A program made the translations under genes and the position numbers. 64,000 bases of DNA from Erigeron canadensis (lineage: Eukaryota; Streptophyta; Magnoliopsida; Asterales; Asteraceae): contig NC_057769.1 in assembly GCF_010389155.1 (NCBI RefSeq), positions 30,814,735 through 30,878,734 on the forward strand. Reading direction: 5' to 3'. Position 1 is the first letter of the stretch. Each line of letters starts with the position of its first letter. Below the pieces are notes generated by a model. The model was given only the letters and a program-made list of their open reading frames with translations. It was not told where the DNA came from and did not search any database. Positions 36,926-48,045 of this stretch are shown here, in pieces.

Positions 36926-38499
36926 ACCACCGGTGGTACTGGATTTGACAATGGGCAAGAAGACTAACATGAAGGGTGTATATGTTTATTGATATTAATC
37001 TTTTTACGGAACTGAATATTATAACATAAAAGTACATTATTTTCGTTAAACACATCATAAACTTGTAGAAATTATCATAGAAGTGGAGATATTGGAAGGT
37101 AAAATGTCAAAATCTTAGTTAAAATTCAAACATTTACCAACTTTTAATAGATTAATGCATGTGGATGTGTCGACCAACTTTTATTGAATTTTAACACATG
37201 CGTGAATAATGCCGTTTCACTTCTAGATTAAACTATGACACGTGTACGTCCATCTTTTAGTAATTACTATATATAACAATTCAAAAGTTCGGTGATGTGA
37301 AGAAAGCTACAGTACCTAGCTACTTCAATCATAGCCTGCCATCTGCTTTTTAATACTATTTTATAAATTACCTCTATATACAAACACATAAGCAACATGT
37401 ACAACCCATCAAATCTAACATAACTACCGGGAACAATTTCTTTTTGCCCCCTTTACAAAGGGGTAAGCAACAATTACAACAAATACCAATGGGTAAGCAA
37501 CAACTACAACAGATACTCTAAACAATAATCTAAGACAGCCACCACCAAAGTCCGCCACTTCGCCGCCCACTGTTTCCCGTTTCCCGCAGCCGCCTTAATA
37601 CACACACAAACAACTGGGTCTTCAACTACAGCAACAACATCCAGCGGAGGTAACAATCATCGTAACAACCACAAGTTCCGCAACGATATCATCAATATGT
37701 AGCATGACTTACAACTGCCTACACTTCCATTTGTCATGAACAGTAGCCACCATCGGTAACATGAAAAAGAGGATGGCAGTTTTCTAACCACTAAAAAAAA
37801 CCAACCACACGAGGTTGTGGTTGTCATCCCACCGACACCACCAATCGGGTCCAACGGACAACGATCTCTTACACGCCCTTATGAAGTGAATATTAAAAGA
37901 TCTTACATGACTCTTCATTTTGAAGATTGTTTTCTTGAGTAGAAGATTGTTTTCTTGAGTGAAAAATAAATTTTAGATAGAAAGAAAAGGTTGAAAGCAC
38001 AAAGAATTAGGGAGTGTGAGGGAAAGTGAAAAGAATAGTAATCCTTTTAAGTTGACTTTCTCAATGTGGTAAGCCAACAAATAGTAACGTGTCATCTTTT
38101 TTCAATTTTAACATCACGTGTCACTTTTATGAAAAATCTATAACAAATGTCAAAGTTTAGTAAACACCATCAGGGATATTGACAAAAAGATTTGATGTAC
38201 AATCTTTGATGTGTATGGTATAAGTGTTGGAATGACTATAGTAAAATTACTTGATGTAAATTGTTTTCCTCTTTAACGATAAAATAATTGCAAACACTAA
38301 TAGCTGAGAATTATAGTAGTTTTTTATATACATCTTTTAATAAAAGATAGTTCAATTATATACAAGTCATATGTTCGCGTAATGCGACGCCGCTGATGGT
38401 GACGTTGGTGTCGAAAGCAGTGGGGGTGACGGGTGGTGCGGCGGCAATGATAGTCATATTAAAGTAATTTACGATATTCACAGTTTATTAATATGTCAA

Positions 38500-38533
38500 A
38501 CCCCGCAACGAAGCGCGGGATACAAAAATCTAG
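38500..38533 (+). mobile_element. Helitron 3' terminus
   Basis: The sequence CCCCGCAACGAAGCGCGGG, able to pair CCCGC with GCGGG, is followed by ATACAAAAAT and CTAG, then T. This matches a Helitron 3' end whose body lies to the left, where a G-rich GGTGACG stretch sits at about 38370-38450. Confidence 0.7.
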
Positions 38534-39283
38534 TTAAATCGAAATTCATATTTGATCTGCTAATGAAGCAATATATTGTATATGTACGAGCCTAGCTACA
38601 AGCTGAGCTAGGAAGCATTATATATACGTACATTATCCAAATTATAAGTGCTAAAAGGATAATATAAAAATATCTAAATACATAAAACTTACATTTTATT
38701 ACACTACAAAAAATAAATAAATTCATTTAACGATCGAAATCGAGTATCCGGCAACATCTTTTTGTATGTGTTATGTATATCTTACCCGTCTTATATATTC
38801 ACTTATACATACTTTTTTTTTACGGGATTAAAAGATTCCTGAACATTTACTTACATGTTCATATTTTAAACGTGCGAGATTAAGGCTAGCTAGGCACGAT
38901 TTTTTTGGAAGTTGAAACGTGCGTGCATGACTAATTATATATTCTCATTCATGAGAACAAAATAACAAACTTCTATAGGAATAGAGATCGACATATTATA
39001 ATCTTTTTATTTATGTATATATATATGAATCATAGAGTACAATAATTAACTAATATCGACCTTTATGTATACTCAATCGTTAAAGCATGCTATCCATATA
39101 TAAGTAGCAGTATTACGGATCGAGTGTATATAACTTTATTTTACATCAAGAAACAAAAAACCATATTATGTGTGATACAAAAAAAACGAATTGAAGTATA
39201 TTAATTGTAGATATGATGATCTTGAGTTACAAATAAATAATCAATGCAGCTATGGAGGAGCTGATCGAGGGCCTTAATTACTA

Positions 39284-41083
39284 CTAGTTTCTTTCATCTA
39301 CTTCATCTGGTCTGTAAAGCTTCAACCAACGATCGTTCAAGGCTTGAACCGGTCTCGCATTAGCATCCGCCTCCTGCATGTACGTACCACACCATATGTA
39401 GGCTAAATTTAACACAAATTTCTCACGATGTAGCTAATATATACTCGTATTTATATACTTTTAATAATATATAGAAAAAACACTCACATCGTGGACTGCC
39501 TCACGGATTATTCGCAATTGTTCACGCGACACTGTTCTCACCTAGTTGATTATAAACAATAAAAAAAAATTAGAAAAGAAAACTTTATTCGATCGACTTC
39601 ATTTAGTAATTACATAGATGAATTAATTAATTAGGATGTAAATAGTTGTTTACCTTTCTAACGATGGTCCAAATAACATCTTGGGTGCACGGGGGAGTAG
39701 TAAGCGAGCCAATATATCGATAGTATTTTCTACTCCCGATTTTAATATCTCGTGGATCGATTATTCCCACGCTTTTTTCAACTTCTTTTGTAGGAGCCAA
39801 TGCTCTCATATATGGTTCCATCTGCACACATGACCACAAATAATTAATTTTGAAATTAAATTGGAACTAAAAAAACTACGAGTATATGTTAAAATATGAT
39901 GTATAATGAGGGGAATGTTTAGCATACCATTGACAAAAGAGAATCAGGGCGGCCGATTTTGTACAGGATACCGACTACTGCATTTTTCCCGTCTTTACTT
40001 TGATGAACCAAGTGTAACTCGAGATTGAACCTATAAAAAAATGGATTTTGTTTCTTTGAGTAGTATGTATTCCATATTGATGAAATTAACTTAATTTTCT
40101 ATCTTTACTTTGTAGAATTTTGATCGTAACGTACAATGAAAAGGAACTATGATATGATACCTTCGGCCGTTGATGGTGTGTTCGGTGGGGGTGTGCCAAT
40201 GGAGTTGGTTAAGTTGATACTCGGTCCCATTTATATGAATATGTCCTGCTCCTCCAATCCAACTCAACTGTATTTATCACACAGTAAATTTAAATAATTA
40301 GTTAGTTTAATCGTACATCATTAAACATGCATGTTTTATAATATTATATAATAGTATAACACCCTGAAACACGGATTCATTTTGTAGCGGAAATAGAGCA
40401 GAGCCCTTTCATGAGCGGGGGAGGGCTAAGCACAGCTCTTTGAATCAAACGTTGAATGAAATAGATTCTTTTTTCGATATCAATAGAAATCGGATAGGAT
40501 AGATGGATCTATCTTTCTATTTATATATATGACTAAAAAAAAGGATTTTTACATTTTATGGCATATATATATATTGTTAAAAAGAGGTGGTGTATCATGA
40601 CCCATGCATATATATTTAAAGTATAGATTAGTTATCAAATATTTGAAAGTTTAATTATAGAGTATATGGCTAGCTAGCTACCATCATATCATGGCCCCTA
40701 TTTTTAAGAGTTGCATTTGCGGGTTTATAATCTCTATCAAGTCTTCCAAGTTTTGATGTCGTTTGAACCCTTTTATGTAAAAGATCGATCGGCGATTGCA
40801 TGTCTCCTTGGTTACAAGTGCTCCATTCGGGATGGATCTCTCCCCAATGATGCGGTCCTATTGGACTTCGTATGTCATATGAGAACTCGCGCTCATCATC
40901 TACAAAACGCGATTAAATAACAACGTTTTAATGAAAACAAACAAAACACAATACAAACTTAACAAAGTTAAAAGCTAGTGTTAGGGACTTACCGACTTCT
41001 TGAGATATAGCGAAAGGTAGACAAAAGATGATGATGAAAAGAGCAATGAAAGATGAAGAAAACAATAAGCTTTTGTTATCCAT
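39284..41083 (-). CDS. Alpha carbonic anhydrase, array copy 2
   Basis: Second tandem alpha carbonic anhydrase. Exons on the minus strand: 41083-40993, 40899-40682, 40267-40161, 40030-39928, 39821-39654, 39541-39488, 39373-39284; 831 bases, 276 aa. Internal exon lengths (218, 107, 103, 168, 54) equal those of copies 1 and 3. A signal peptide covers about residues 1-27. Zinc ligands are His126, His128 and His145; the GSLTTPPC threonine is present. Compared with copy 1 it has HTPTEH in place of HAPSEH and ends DEVDERN. It is closest to copy 3. Intron 2 is 414 bp, longer than in its neighbours (218 and 172 bp), because of an inserted stretch. A TATA-like TATATAT lies about 90 bases upstream of the start. 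Confidence 0.95.
40365..40530. other. Insert in intron 2 of copy 2, perhaps organellar
   Basis: A block of average base composition unlike the AT-rich intron around it, containing GAGCAGAGCCCTTTCATGAG, GGGGGAGGGCTAAGC and GAAATCGGATAGGATAGATG. Copies 1 and 3 lack it. Its style reminds me of plastid intergenic or intron sequence, so it may be a nuclear plastid fragment, but I could not name a source gene. Confidence 0.3.
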
Positions 41084-43682
41084 TTCTTTGGGAATTAATT
41101 AGTATGTGAAAATCTTTTAAGGTTTGTATAAGATGTACGATAATAATTAATGTTTGCTGATAGCTTTGTTATATATAGGGACAGGCATATATATACAAAA
41201 GTACAAAAACGATGTATTTTTTAGGAAAAGATGATATGAATGCGAGTAATGGAAATTAAAGTTTGATTTTGACCATAGACTATGTTTTTTAACACTTAAA
41301 CTTAATTGTCAACAAATTACTATTTGTTTTTAACTAGTGCTGACGAATATGTTTTTCTCTCGCTGCCAAATTTTGAAACACGCGAACACCAAATGACTCG
41401 TCAGTCAAGAAATTATAGTTTTTGATGGTTCGAAAATACTCCAAATTAATTTGTTTCTAGACTCTGGTATCATAGAATCCAATTTTAGTTCTTTAAAAAT
41501 TAGGATACTTTTAACTTCTATGTTCATATTAGGGGCCAAGACTATACTTTTAAACATTCATTTGAGTTTTTTTCTCTTTTATTTTTATTTTTGTTTTTCT
41601 TAGCTCAGGGCTTCATTCTACACTTAACAAGCAAAACATGATTTCTCGAAAGAAAGTTCCAACTCCAAGTAAAAAAAGTTCTACAATTCCAAACACGCGT
41701 TCTTCTCTAATCATATATGTAGTTGATTTCTATATCTTCTGTACACGTACGTACATAGAAACACATTATTGGCCGATTTTAATTTGAATGGCCTAATTCA
41801 TATATGGATTTAACTTTTAATAAGACGATATATATAGTAGCAAATTGTAATTAAATAGAACGCACAATTAAGTTTAAGCCGTTCACGGTTTTCATAATTA
41901 GCTAGCTTGCAAAATTTTCAACAAAATAAATAAACGGTTAATACTTTTGTATTTAGAAACAGAAATCAAACGTTCTATTTGTCATCCCTTATAAGGTTGG
42001 AGATCCTTATAAGATATATATTAATCTAAGTGCAAAATCACATTATTTTTCCACGCGTTGTGAAGTTTCAATTATTGTGATTACGTTTTGTTATTGATGA
42101 TATCTACCAATATATATATAACAAGGTGTTAAATTCTTTTATAAAGAAGTAAGGACTGTTAAATGATTTTCAACTTTTAATTACAACCCTTAGATTAAAA
42201 TTAATATACAATTACCAAATTTATTATTGAGTAAACACAACATTAGTCCCTTGACTATATATTTACATTCAATTTTTTATTCACAATTTAATAATTATAA
42301 TTAACGTAATAAATATATTTAAGTTTGGAAATAGTTTTAACAAAGTTAAAACATGTACTTCGTAATTGGGACGTGATTAAGAAACACATTTACACTACCT
42401 ATTAAAATATATTAAATAAATAAATAAGTATTAGTAGATGACTATAATTAGACATATTATTAGCTCACATTATATTATATTAATTTTTCATAACAGATTT
42501 ACTTTTTATAATTGAGTTAGTTTTTTTTTTAACGTCAACAATATATTGTATTAACTAAATAATTATCTTCCGATCATTAATAAAACATATATAAAGTTGG
42601 ATTAATAAATAAGTCTAAATTATTTATAATGATGTATGTATTCGTTATTGTCGATGCCATCGAAGTTTACATTAATATGTTATTGTAAATAAACGATGAT
42701 ATAATTGATTATTATCTTCCAATAATTATAAAAACCCCCTAAATTGCCATAATGGTTCAAATCGATCATTTGAGTCACAAATGAAAACATAAAATAATAA
42801 TGTTTTTAAAAAGTAAAGGTTGATACAATAATAGTCAACAAACTTTAAATTTTAAAATTTCATTATAAATTTTCATTACAAATACCGTCTACCAATATAT
42901 ATGATATGGTCTTAAATTATTTTACTTAAAGGTAAAACTCATTAAAGATTAAGTTTTAATCACAGTCTTTATATTAAAATTATGAGGTCATTATTTATTT
43001 TGTTATTAGTCAATCAAAACATTATTCTTTCTACTTTATATGTATTACTAATAATTTGGACCAAAAAATTTTAACAAAATTTTACTTTTTTTTTTATTAA
43101 ACACATCTAAACTTGGTTTGTATTTTATTATATTTATATTTTACTATTTATCTTAACATAATTATATTAGTCATATAAGCAATATATAAATCAGGGTATG
43201 ATTAAACACAAGATACGATCTTTATAGACAATTATGAGCCAATAACATTAAGTGAGGTATCTATAAAAATATGAGTTAAATTCGTCTAATCTTTATTACG
43301 TGCAATAATCTTGTGATATTTGCATAAAAAGTTATGTAATAGTGACCTTTTTACTATTGGTCCCTTGTAAATAACAACAAACTTTTTTTTTATTGTTAAT
43401 CAGAGAGAGGACAACTCACAAAAAAGAAAACCATCAATGTTTGAGGTTCGATTGGTACTCTATACCTTTTACCTTTCATGTTTATCTAATCCCAATGGTG
43501 ATTCTAATAACCAGAAGTAGTTAAAGCAGCTTAGGACATTTGTATGATCCTAAGTTTCATCATAACCGACTTCTACACCCAACTTGAATACGAATTATTT
43601 GTTTAAATATTTTTACCATCATATTTTAACATGTTATTATAATTACTAATTATGTTATTATGAAAATTTAATATGTTTATCT

Positions 43683-43709
43683 CGCGTATTACGCGGTAAG
43701 GTAATCTAG
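43683..43709 (+). mobile_element. Helitron 3' terminus
   Basis: The perfect hairpin CGCG-TATTA-CGCG is followed by GTAAGGTAAT and CTAG, with T next. This is a clean Helitron 3' end. The AT-rich sequence to the left would be its body, but the 5' end was not located. Confidence 0.75.
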
Positions 43710-44036
43710 TGTCATTATATATGATAGACCATCTTTAACCCATCACACCGAATTTTATTTTATTAGAGACACGTTAGCAATAAACCGATTCACCACACTA
43801 AACCACTTTTATCATTGATCCCCACACTGAATTATTAGTTTATTGAGGTCACATTATTATTTATATTAATATTAAAAACACATTACATTAAGTTAAAAAT
43901 AAATAAATTTAAATTTTTTTTGAGAATAAGAATATAAATAATACAATTTCTATATGTAATTTCTAATAAATAATAAAACAATATATATAAGAATTTGAGG
44001 TTTTAAAATTTTTACAAAAGTTTAATATTTTTTTTG

Positions 44037-44039
<3 letters not shown>

Positions 44040-44075
<36 letters not shown>
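44040..44075. repeat. TA dinucleotide microsatellite
   Basis: About 17 TA repeats in AT-rich intergenic DNA. Confidence 0.95.
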
Positions 44076-44077
<2 letters not shown>

Positions 44078-44522
44078 AATTCACATACGGCGAAATCTGA
44101 ATAATTGTTTGAAATGTACAGTGGACGACTAGTAACTCGTCACGGAGGCAAATTACTATTCGTCACTTCATTCACATTAATAGTATATGTAATGTCAGCT
44201 ATCATATTAACATTTACGTTAAACAATTTTAAGCAGCATGGTTAAATAAATGGTAAACACCATGATTAATTTTTGGGGTTTTAATTTGCTTCTCATACAA
44301 AGGTTGGAGGTCTGTTCTATTATTAAGGTAGAAAAATGTAAGTAGCATCTTTACTTAGGTAGAGGTAAGGTCTGCATACATCTTAACTCTTCTTATACAC
44401 CGTCGAGGTATTGTGGCATAAAACCCGCGAAAAACGGCACTGGGCCGTTTCTTTCTTTTTATTTACGTTAAACATTTTTATAGCAACTTTTTATACTATT
44501 TTTAATTTTGAACTTTCATGAA

Positions 44523-44774
44523 CTTCCTTCGTCCCATATTAAATGTCATAGTTTGACTTTTTAAGTCTTTTTTTTCCGATTTTAGCCGTAAATGTTATTT
44601 TTGTGTTATATAACACTTGATATAACTTATATGAATTGATTGATCAGTTTTAAAAGTACTTTTTATAGATAATTTTATCAACTAATATATAACACAAACA
44701 AAGATATCTATAATTAAATTCGGGAGAAAAAGACTATCAGTCAAAGTACGACAATTAAAATGGGACAGAGAAAG
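44523..44774. mobile_element. Stowaway-like MITE, copy A
   Basis: About 250 bp with long imperfect inverted ends: TTCGTCCCATATTAAATGTC on the left and, reverse-complemented from the right, TCTGTCCCATTTTAATTGTC. The CTCCGTCCC-type end and AT-rich foldback interior are typical of Stowaway-type MITEs. The middle shares TTATATAACACTTGATATAA with the element at 57088-57335. The outermost bases and TA duplication are eroded. Confidence 0.65.
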
Positions 44775-45094
44775 CAAAACACATTTTACTATAAATAAAA
44801 CATTTAATTCATATATATGTATTTCCGGATTCGATACTATAAGTATATTCAAAAATATATGAAGTAAATTGATACACAATTTAGTCGTTCAAACAACAAC
44901 CATTATTTTTTCTTCATAAATCGGCAGTGCGGATGATTTCACCTTCTATTATACATGTACGAGTATAAAATAAATAAATCATAAATATATATAGCTAACG
45001 AGAGTACAATAATCTTCTAGCTAGATGAGAAAAATACAATAAATGGAATGAATATCTTGAGTTATAAACCAATCCCTTCGATCGAGGCCCTTAA

Positions 45095-46726
45095 TTAGTT
45101 TCTTTCATCATCTGTCCCTGGTCTGTAAAGCTTCAACCAACGATCATTTAAGGCTTGAACCGGTCTTGCATTAGCATCTGCCTCCTGTATAGTACCACCA
45201 TATATATTTAGGCCATAATTAACACACAACATTTTTTATTTTATATATAACAAACATGAAGTTAATATGCAAATATATAGGGGATAAGAAAATTAAGCTC
45301 ACATCATGGACTGCCTCGCGGATTACTTGCAATTGTTCACGCGACACCGTTCTCACCTAATAATATATATAATTTCAGGCAAGAAATAAATTATATATTA
45401 TTTAATTCACTAGCTAGAGATCGAGTGCAATTAATTAATTAATAGGATTAATTACTATTACCTTTCTAACGATGGTCCAGATAACATCTTGGGTGCACGG
45501 GGGAGTGGTAAGCGAACCAATATATCGATAATATTTTCTGCTTCCAATTTTTATATCTCGTGGATCTATTATTCCCACGGTTTTTTCAACTTCTTTTGAA
45601 GGAGCCAATGCTCTCATATATGGTTCCATCTGCACACATGACCACATATATTTTTTTTTATAATAAATTTAAAATGTGACAATTAACTTTTTATACCAAC
45701 GAAAAAAACCGTGCGCTAAAAAATTGATAAAAAAACCGTGCGCTAAAAAATTGATACGATAAATGTTTACTACCTTTGACAAAAGAGAATCAGGACGACC
45801 GATTTTGTATAGGATTCCAATTACTGCGATTTTTCCGTCTGTACTTTGATGAACCAAGTGTAGCTCGAGATTGAACCTATACCATGACGAATTTCATTTA
45901 TATATATGATTACGAACCTATATACATTGATGATGCGTCTTTACTTTAGTATATGTTGTAAGAATTTCTATACATGTATGATACCTTCGGCCGTTGATGG
46001 TGTGTTCGGTGGGTATGTGCCAATGGAGTTGGTTAAGTTGATACTCGGTCCCATTTATATGAATATGTCCCGCTCCTCCAATCCAACTCAACTGTACGTA
46101 TTTGTTCAATTCATAGTAAATTTAATTAATTTTTTTTACCTGTACACCATCAAACGTCTTGAAACACATTTGATTTGATGGTGTACAACTAACTAAAAAA
46201 TATATATACATTACTCATCAAGATATTGAAAGTTTAATCATCGAGTATATGGCTAGTAGCTACCATCATATCATGGCCCCTGTTGATAAGAGTTGCATTT
46301 GTGGGTTTATAATCTCTATCAAGTCTTCCGAGTTTTGATGTCGTTTGAACCCTTTTATGTAAAAGATCGATCGGCGATTGCATGTCTCCTTGGTTACAAC
46401 TACTCCATTCGGGATGGATCTCTCCCCAATGATGCGGCCCTATTGGACTTCGTATGTCATACGAGAACTCCCGCTCATCATCTACAAAACGTGATTAAAT
46501 AACAACGTTTTAATGAAAACGAACAAATTAATTAACACGTACATACGTACAAATAATAAAATAATCAACGGATAATCCGTGTTATTAACTATGATTGAAG
46601 TTAAGCGTACGTCATGTATGATATTAAGTACTTACCGACTTCTTGAGATATTGCGCAAGGTACACAAAAGATCATGAAAAGTAGAGCAATGAAGAAGGAA
46701 GAAAACATTAAGCTTTTGTTATCCAT
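45095..46726 (-). CDS. Alpha carbonic anhydrase, array copy 3
   Basis: Third tandem alpha carbonic anhydrase. Exons on the minus strand: 46726-46636, 46481-46264, 46091-45985, 45876-45774, 45629-45462, 45356-45303, 45184-45095; 831 bases, 276 aa, every exon the same length as in copy 2. A signal peptide covers about residues 1-27. Zinc ligands are His126, His128 and His145, with the GSLTTPPC threonine intact. Most of the protein matches copy 2 (for example [14 protein letters not shown] and [19 protein letters not shown]), so the two arose by a recent duplication. It differs in HIPTEH, in DSLLSK before exon 5 and in the tail GTDDERN. Intron 4 holds a 27-bp tandem duplication. The promoter TATA region has expanded into an AT microsatellite. 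Confidence 0.95.
45702..45755. repeat. 27-bp tandem duplication in intron 4 of copy 3
   Basis: Two perfect adjacent units, each seven A residues, CCGTGCGCT, six A residues and TTGAT. Not present in the matching introns of copies 1 and 2. Confidence 0.9.
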
Positions 46727-48045
46727 TTCTTTCAAAGTACTATATGAAATAAGTGTGTATTAAGGTTTTGTATAAGTTATTGATGTTTGCTTATAGCTTA
46801 TGTAGATATTATATATATATATATATATATATAGGGACATGCACATATTATTGAATACTAGTTAATGTTTTCAGGAAGGGTACTTGATGTGAACGTGAGA
46901 AATGAAAGTTCGATTTTGACCATAGAATATGTTTTATTAAACACAAACTCGTCATTTGTCAAGAAATTTCTGAGTCAACGAGTGACGAAGATTAATTAAT
47001 TTTTTCTTGCTTTAAGTCTGGCGTGGCGGCCAAAGTTTGAAGTGTGGAAACATGAGGACACTTGTCAACATTTAATAGCTCTTTTGGTTTGCTCAAAATT
47101 TAAGACTTTGTTGCGCGCTACACGAATTGAATACTATTATTTTTTATTTATTTATTTTCTTTAACATCGTTGGGTTATCTTTAGATTGAAGTTTTTCGGA
47201 CCTAAAATGTTACCTATTCCGATATCTCCAATAGACTACATGGGGGAGAAACCCCCAATTTTTTCATTCTTAAATAAATAAATAAACAATATTGTAGCTG
47301 TTATGATTTCTAGATGAAACCTTTATAGATGAAAACATGTTTTCCAACGGAGGATCTCTCACTATTGAAGCCGAAAAAGAAAAAGTTTATCTTTAATGAG
47401 CGGTGTTAGGTTCAATTTTTAGACATTCATATAGGAGGAATAAAACATAGATTAAGAAATTGTGCGAAAAAACTAAGAAATAATTAAAGGCGACTAGTTA
47501 TTATGGTTGAAAGATAGATCAAGAAATGGTAATATTAGTTGGGAAGATTGAATCGATTCAATGTATGTACATAACTTATAAGTATTTGTGTCATTCATCA
47601 ATTGTGTCAATATTTCAGTTCATGTGTTGTGAATAAAAGTTACTTTTCAAAAAAAATATAAGAGTGAAATGACACCACTGCCCTGATGGACTAAGTGAGG
47701 GGGAGGAGGCGTCCCGCGCATCACACTAGGTATTACATGATGAAAACGCCTCCGGCTATTATCAATATGGAGACAGAAAGCACGAAACAATAGTCGGAGT
47801 AAACCCAAAATAAAGATCGGCATCTGAACAAAGACAGAGTGGCGGAAAAGATCAAAGAAAGAATGACACATTTTTGATCATGATGTAATTCGGGCAATTC
47901 AGCTGGAACAATCATTAGAAAGAGGCGGTCTAGATAATCTAGTGAACTCATCCACTGCAAAACTTTTAGCAATAGAGACGATATTAACTATTCTTAATTT
48001 TACCAAGGTTTCCCCTTGGTTCACAAAAGGGGCTCTGGGACTCAA
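46727..48045. other. Upstream of carbonic anhydrase copy 3, no gene seen
   Basis: Copy 3 promoter, then AT-rich intergenic DNA. Minus-strand frames at 47647-47972 weakly recall LINE RNase H-like sequence (PAELPELHHDQK with a following hydrophobic run), but I could not support a call. Confidence 0.45.
46809..46835 (-). promoter_or_regulatory. Expanded TATA region of copy 3 promoter
   Basis: About 13 AT repeats sit about 85 bases upstream of the copy 3 ATG. The homologous place in copy 2 has only a short ATATATA (41171-41177), and both are followed in plus orientation by AGGGACA. The core TATA box has therefore grown into a microsatellite. Confidence 0.6.

Larger units (their letters stand above)
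35241..39283. other. Spacer between carbonic anhydrase copies 1 and 2
   Basis: The part adjoining 35241 is the copy 1 promoter. Beyond it lie a hAT element (36169-36925), a GC-richer stretch at about 37550-37860 without a supportable gene, a G-rich GGTGACGG-type Helitron-like piece at about 38370-38450 and a Helitron terminus at 38500-38533. No further carbonic anhydrase exon was found. Confidence 0.55.
41084..45094. other. Spacer between carbonic anhydrase copies 2 and 3
   Basis: The first few hundred bases are the copy 2 promoter, with TTTGATTTTGACCATAGA conserved upstream of copy 3 as well. The rest is AT-rich with a Helitron end at 43683-43709, a TA microsatellite at about 44040-44075 and a MITE at 44523-44774. 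No gene was recognised. Confidence 0.55.

Noticed and set aside
47647..47972. Possible LINE RNase H remnant on the minus strand
   Set aside because: A few words recall LINE RNase H-like ORFs, but frames shift and no catalytic residue could be placed; not strong enough to call.
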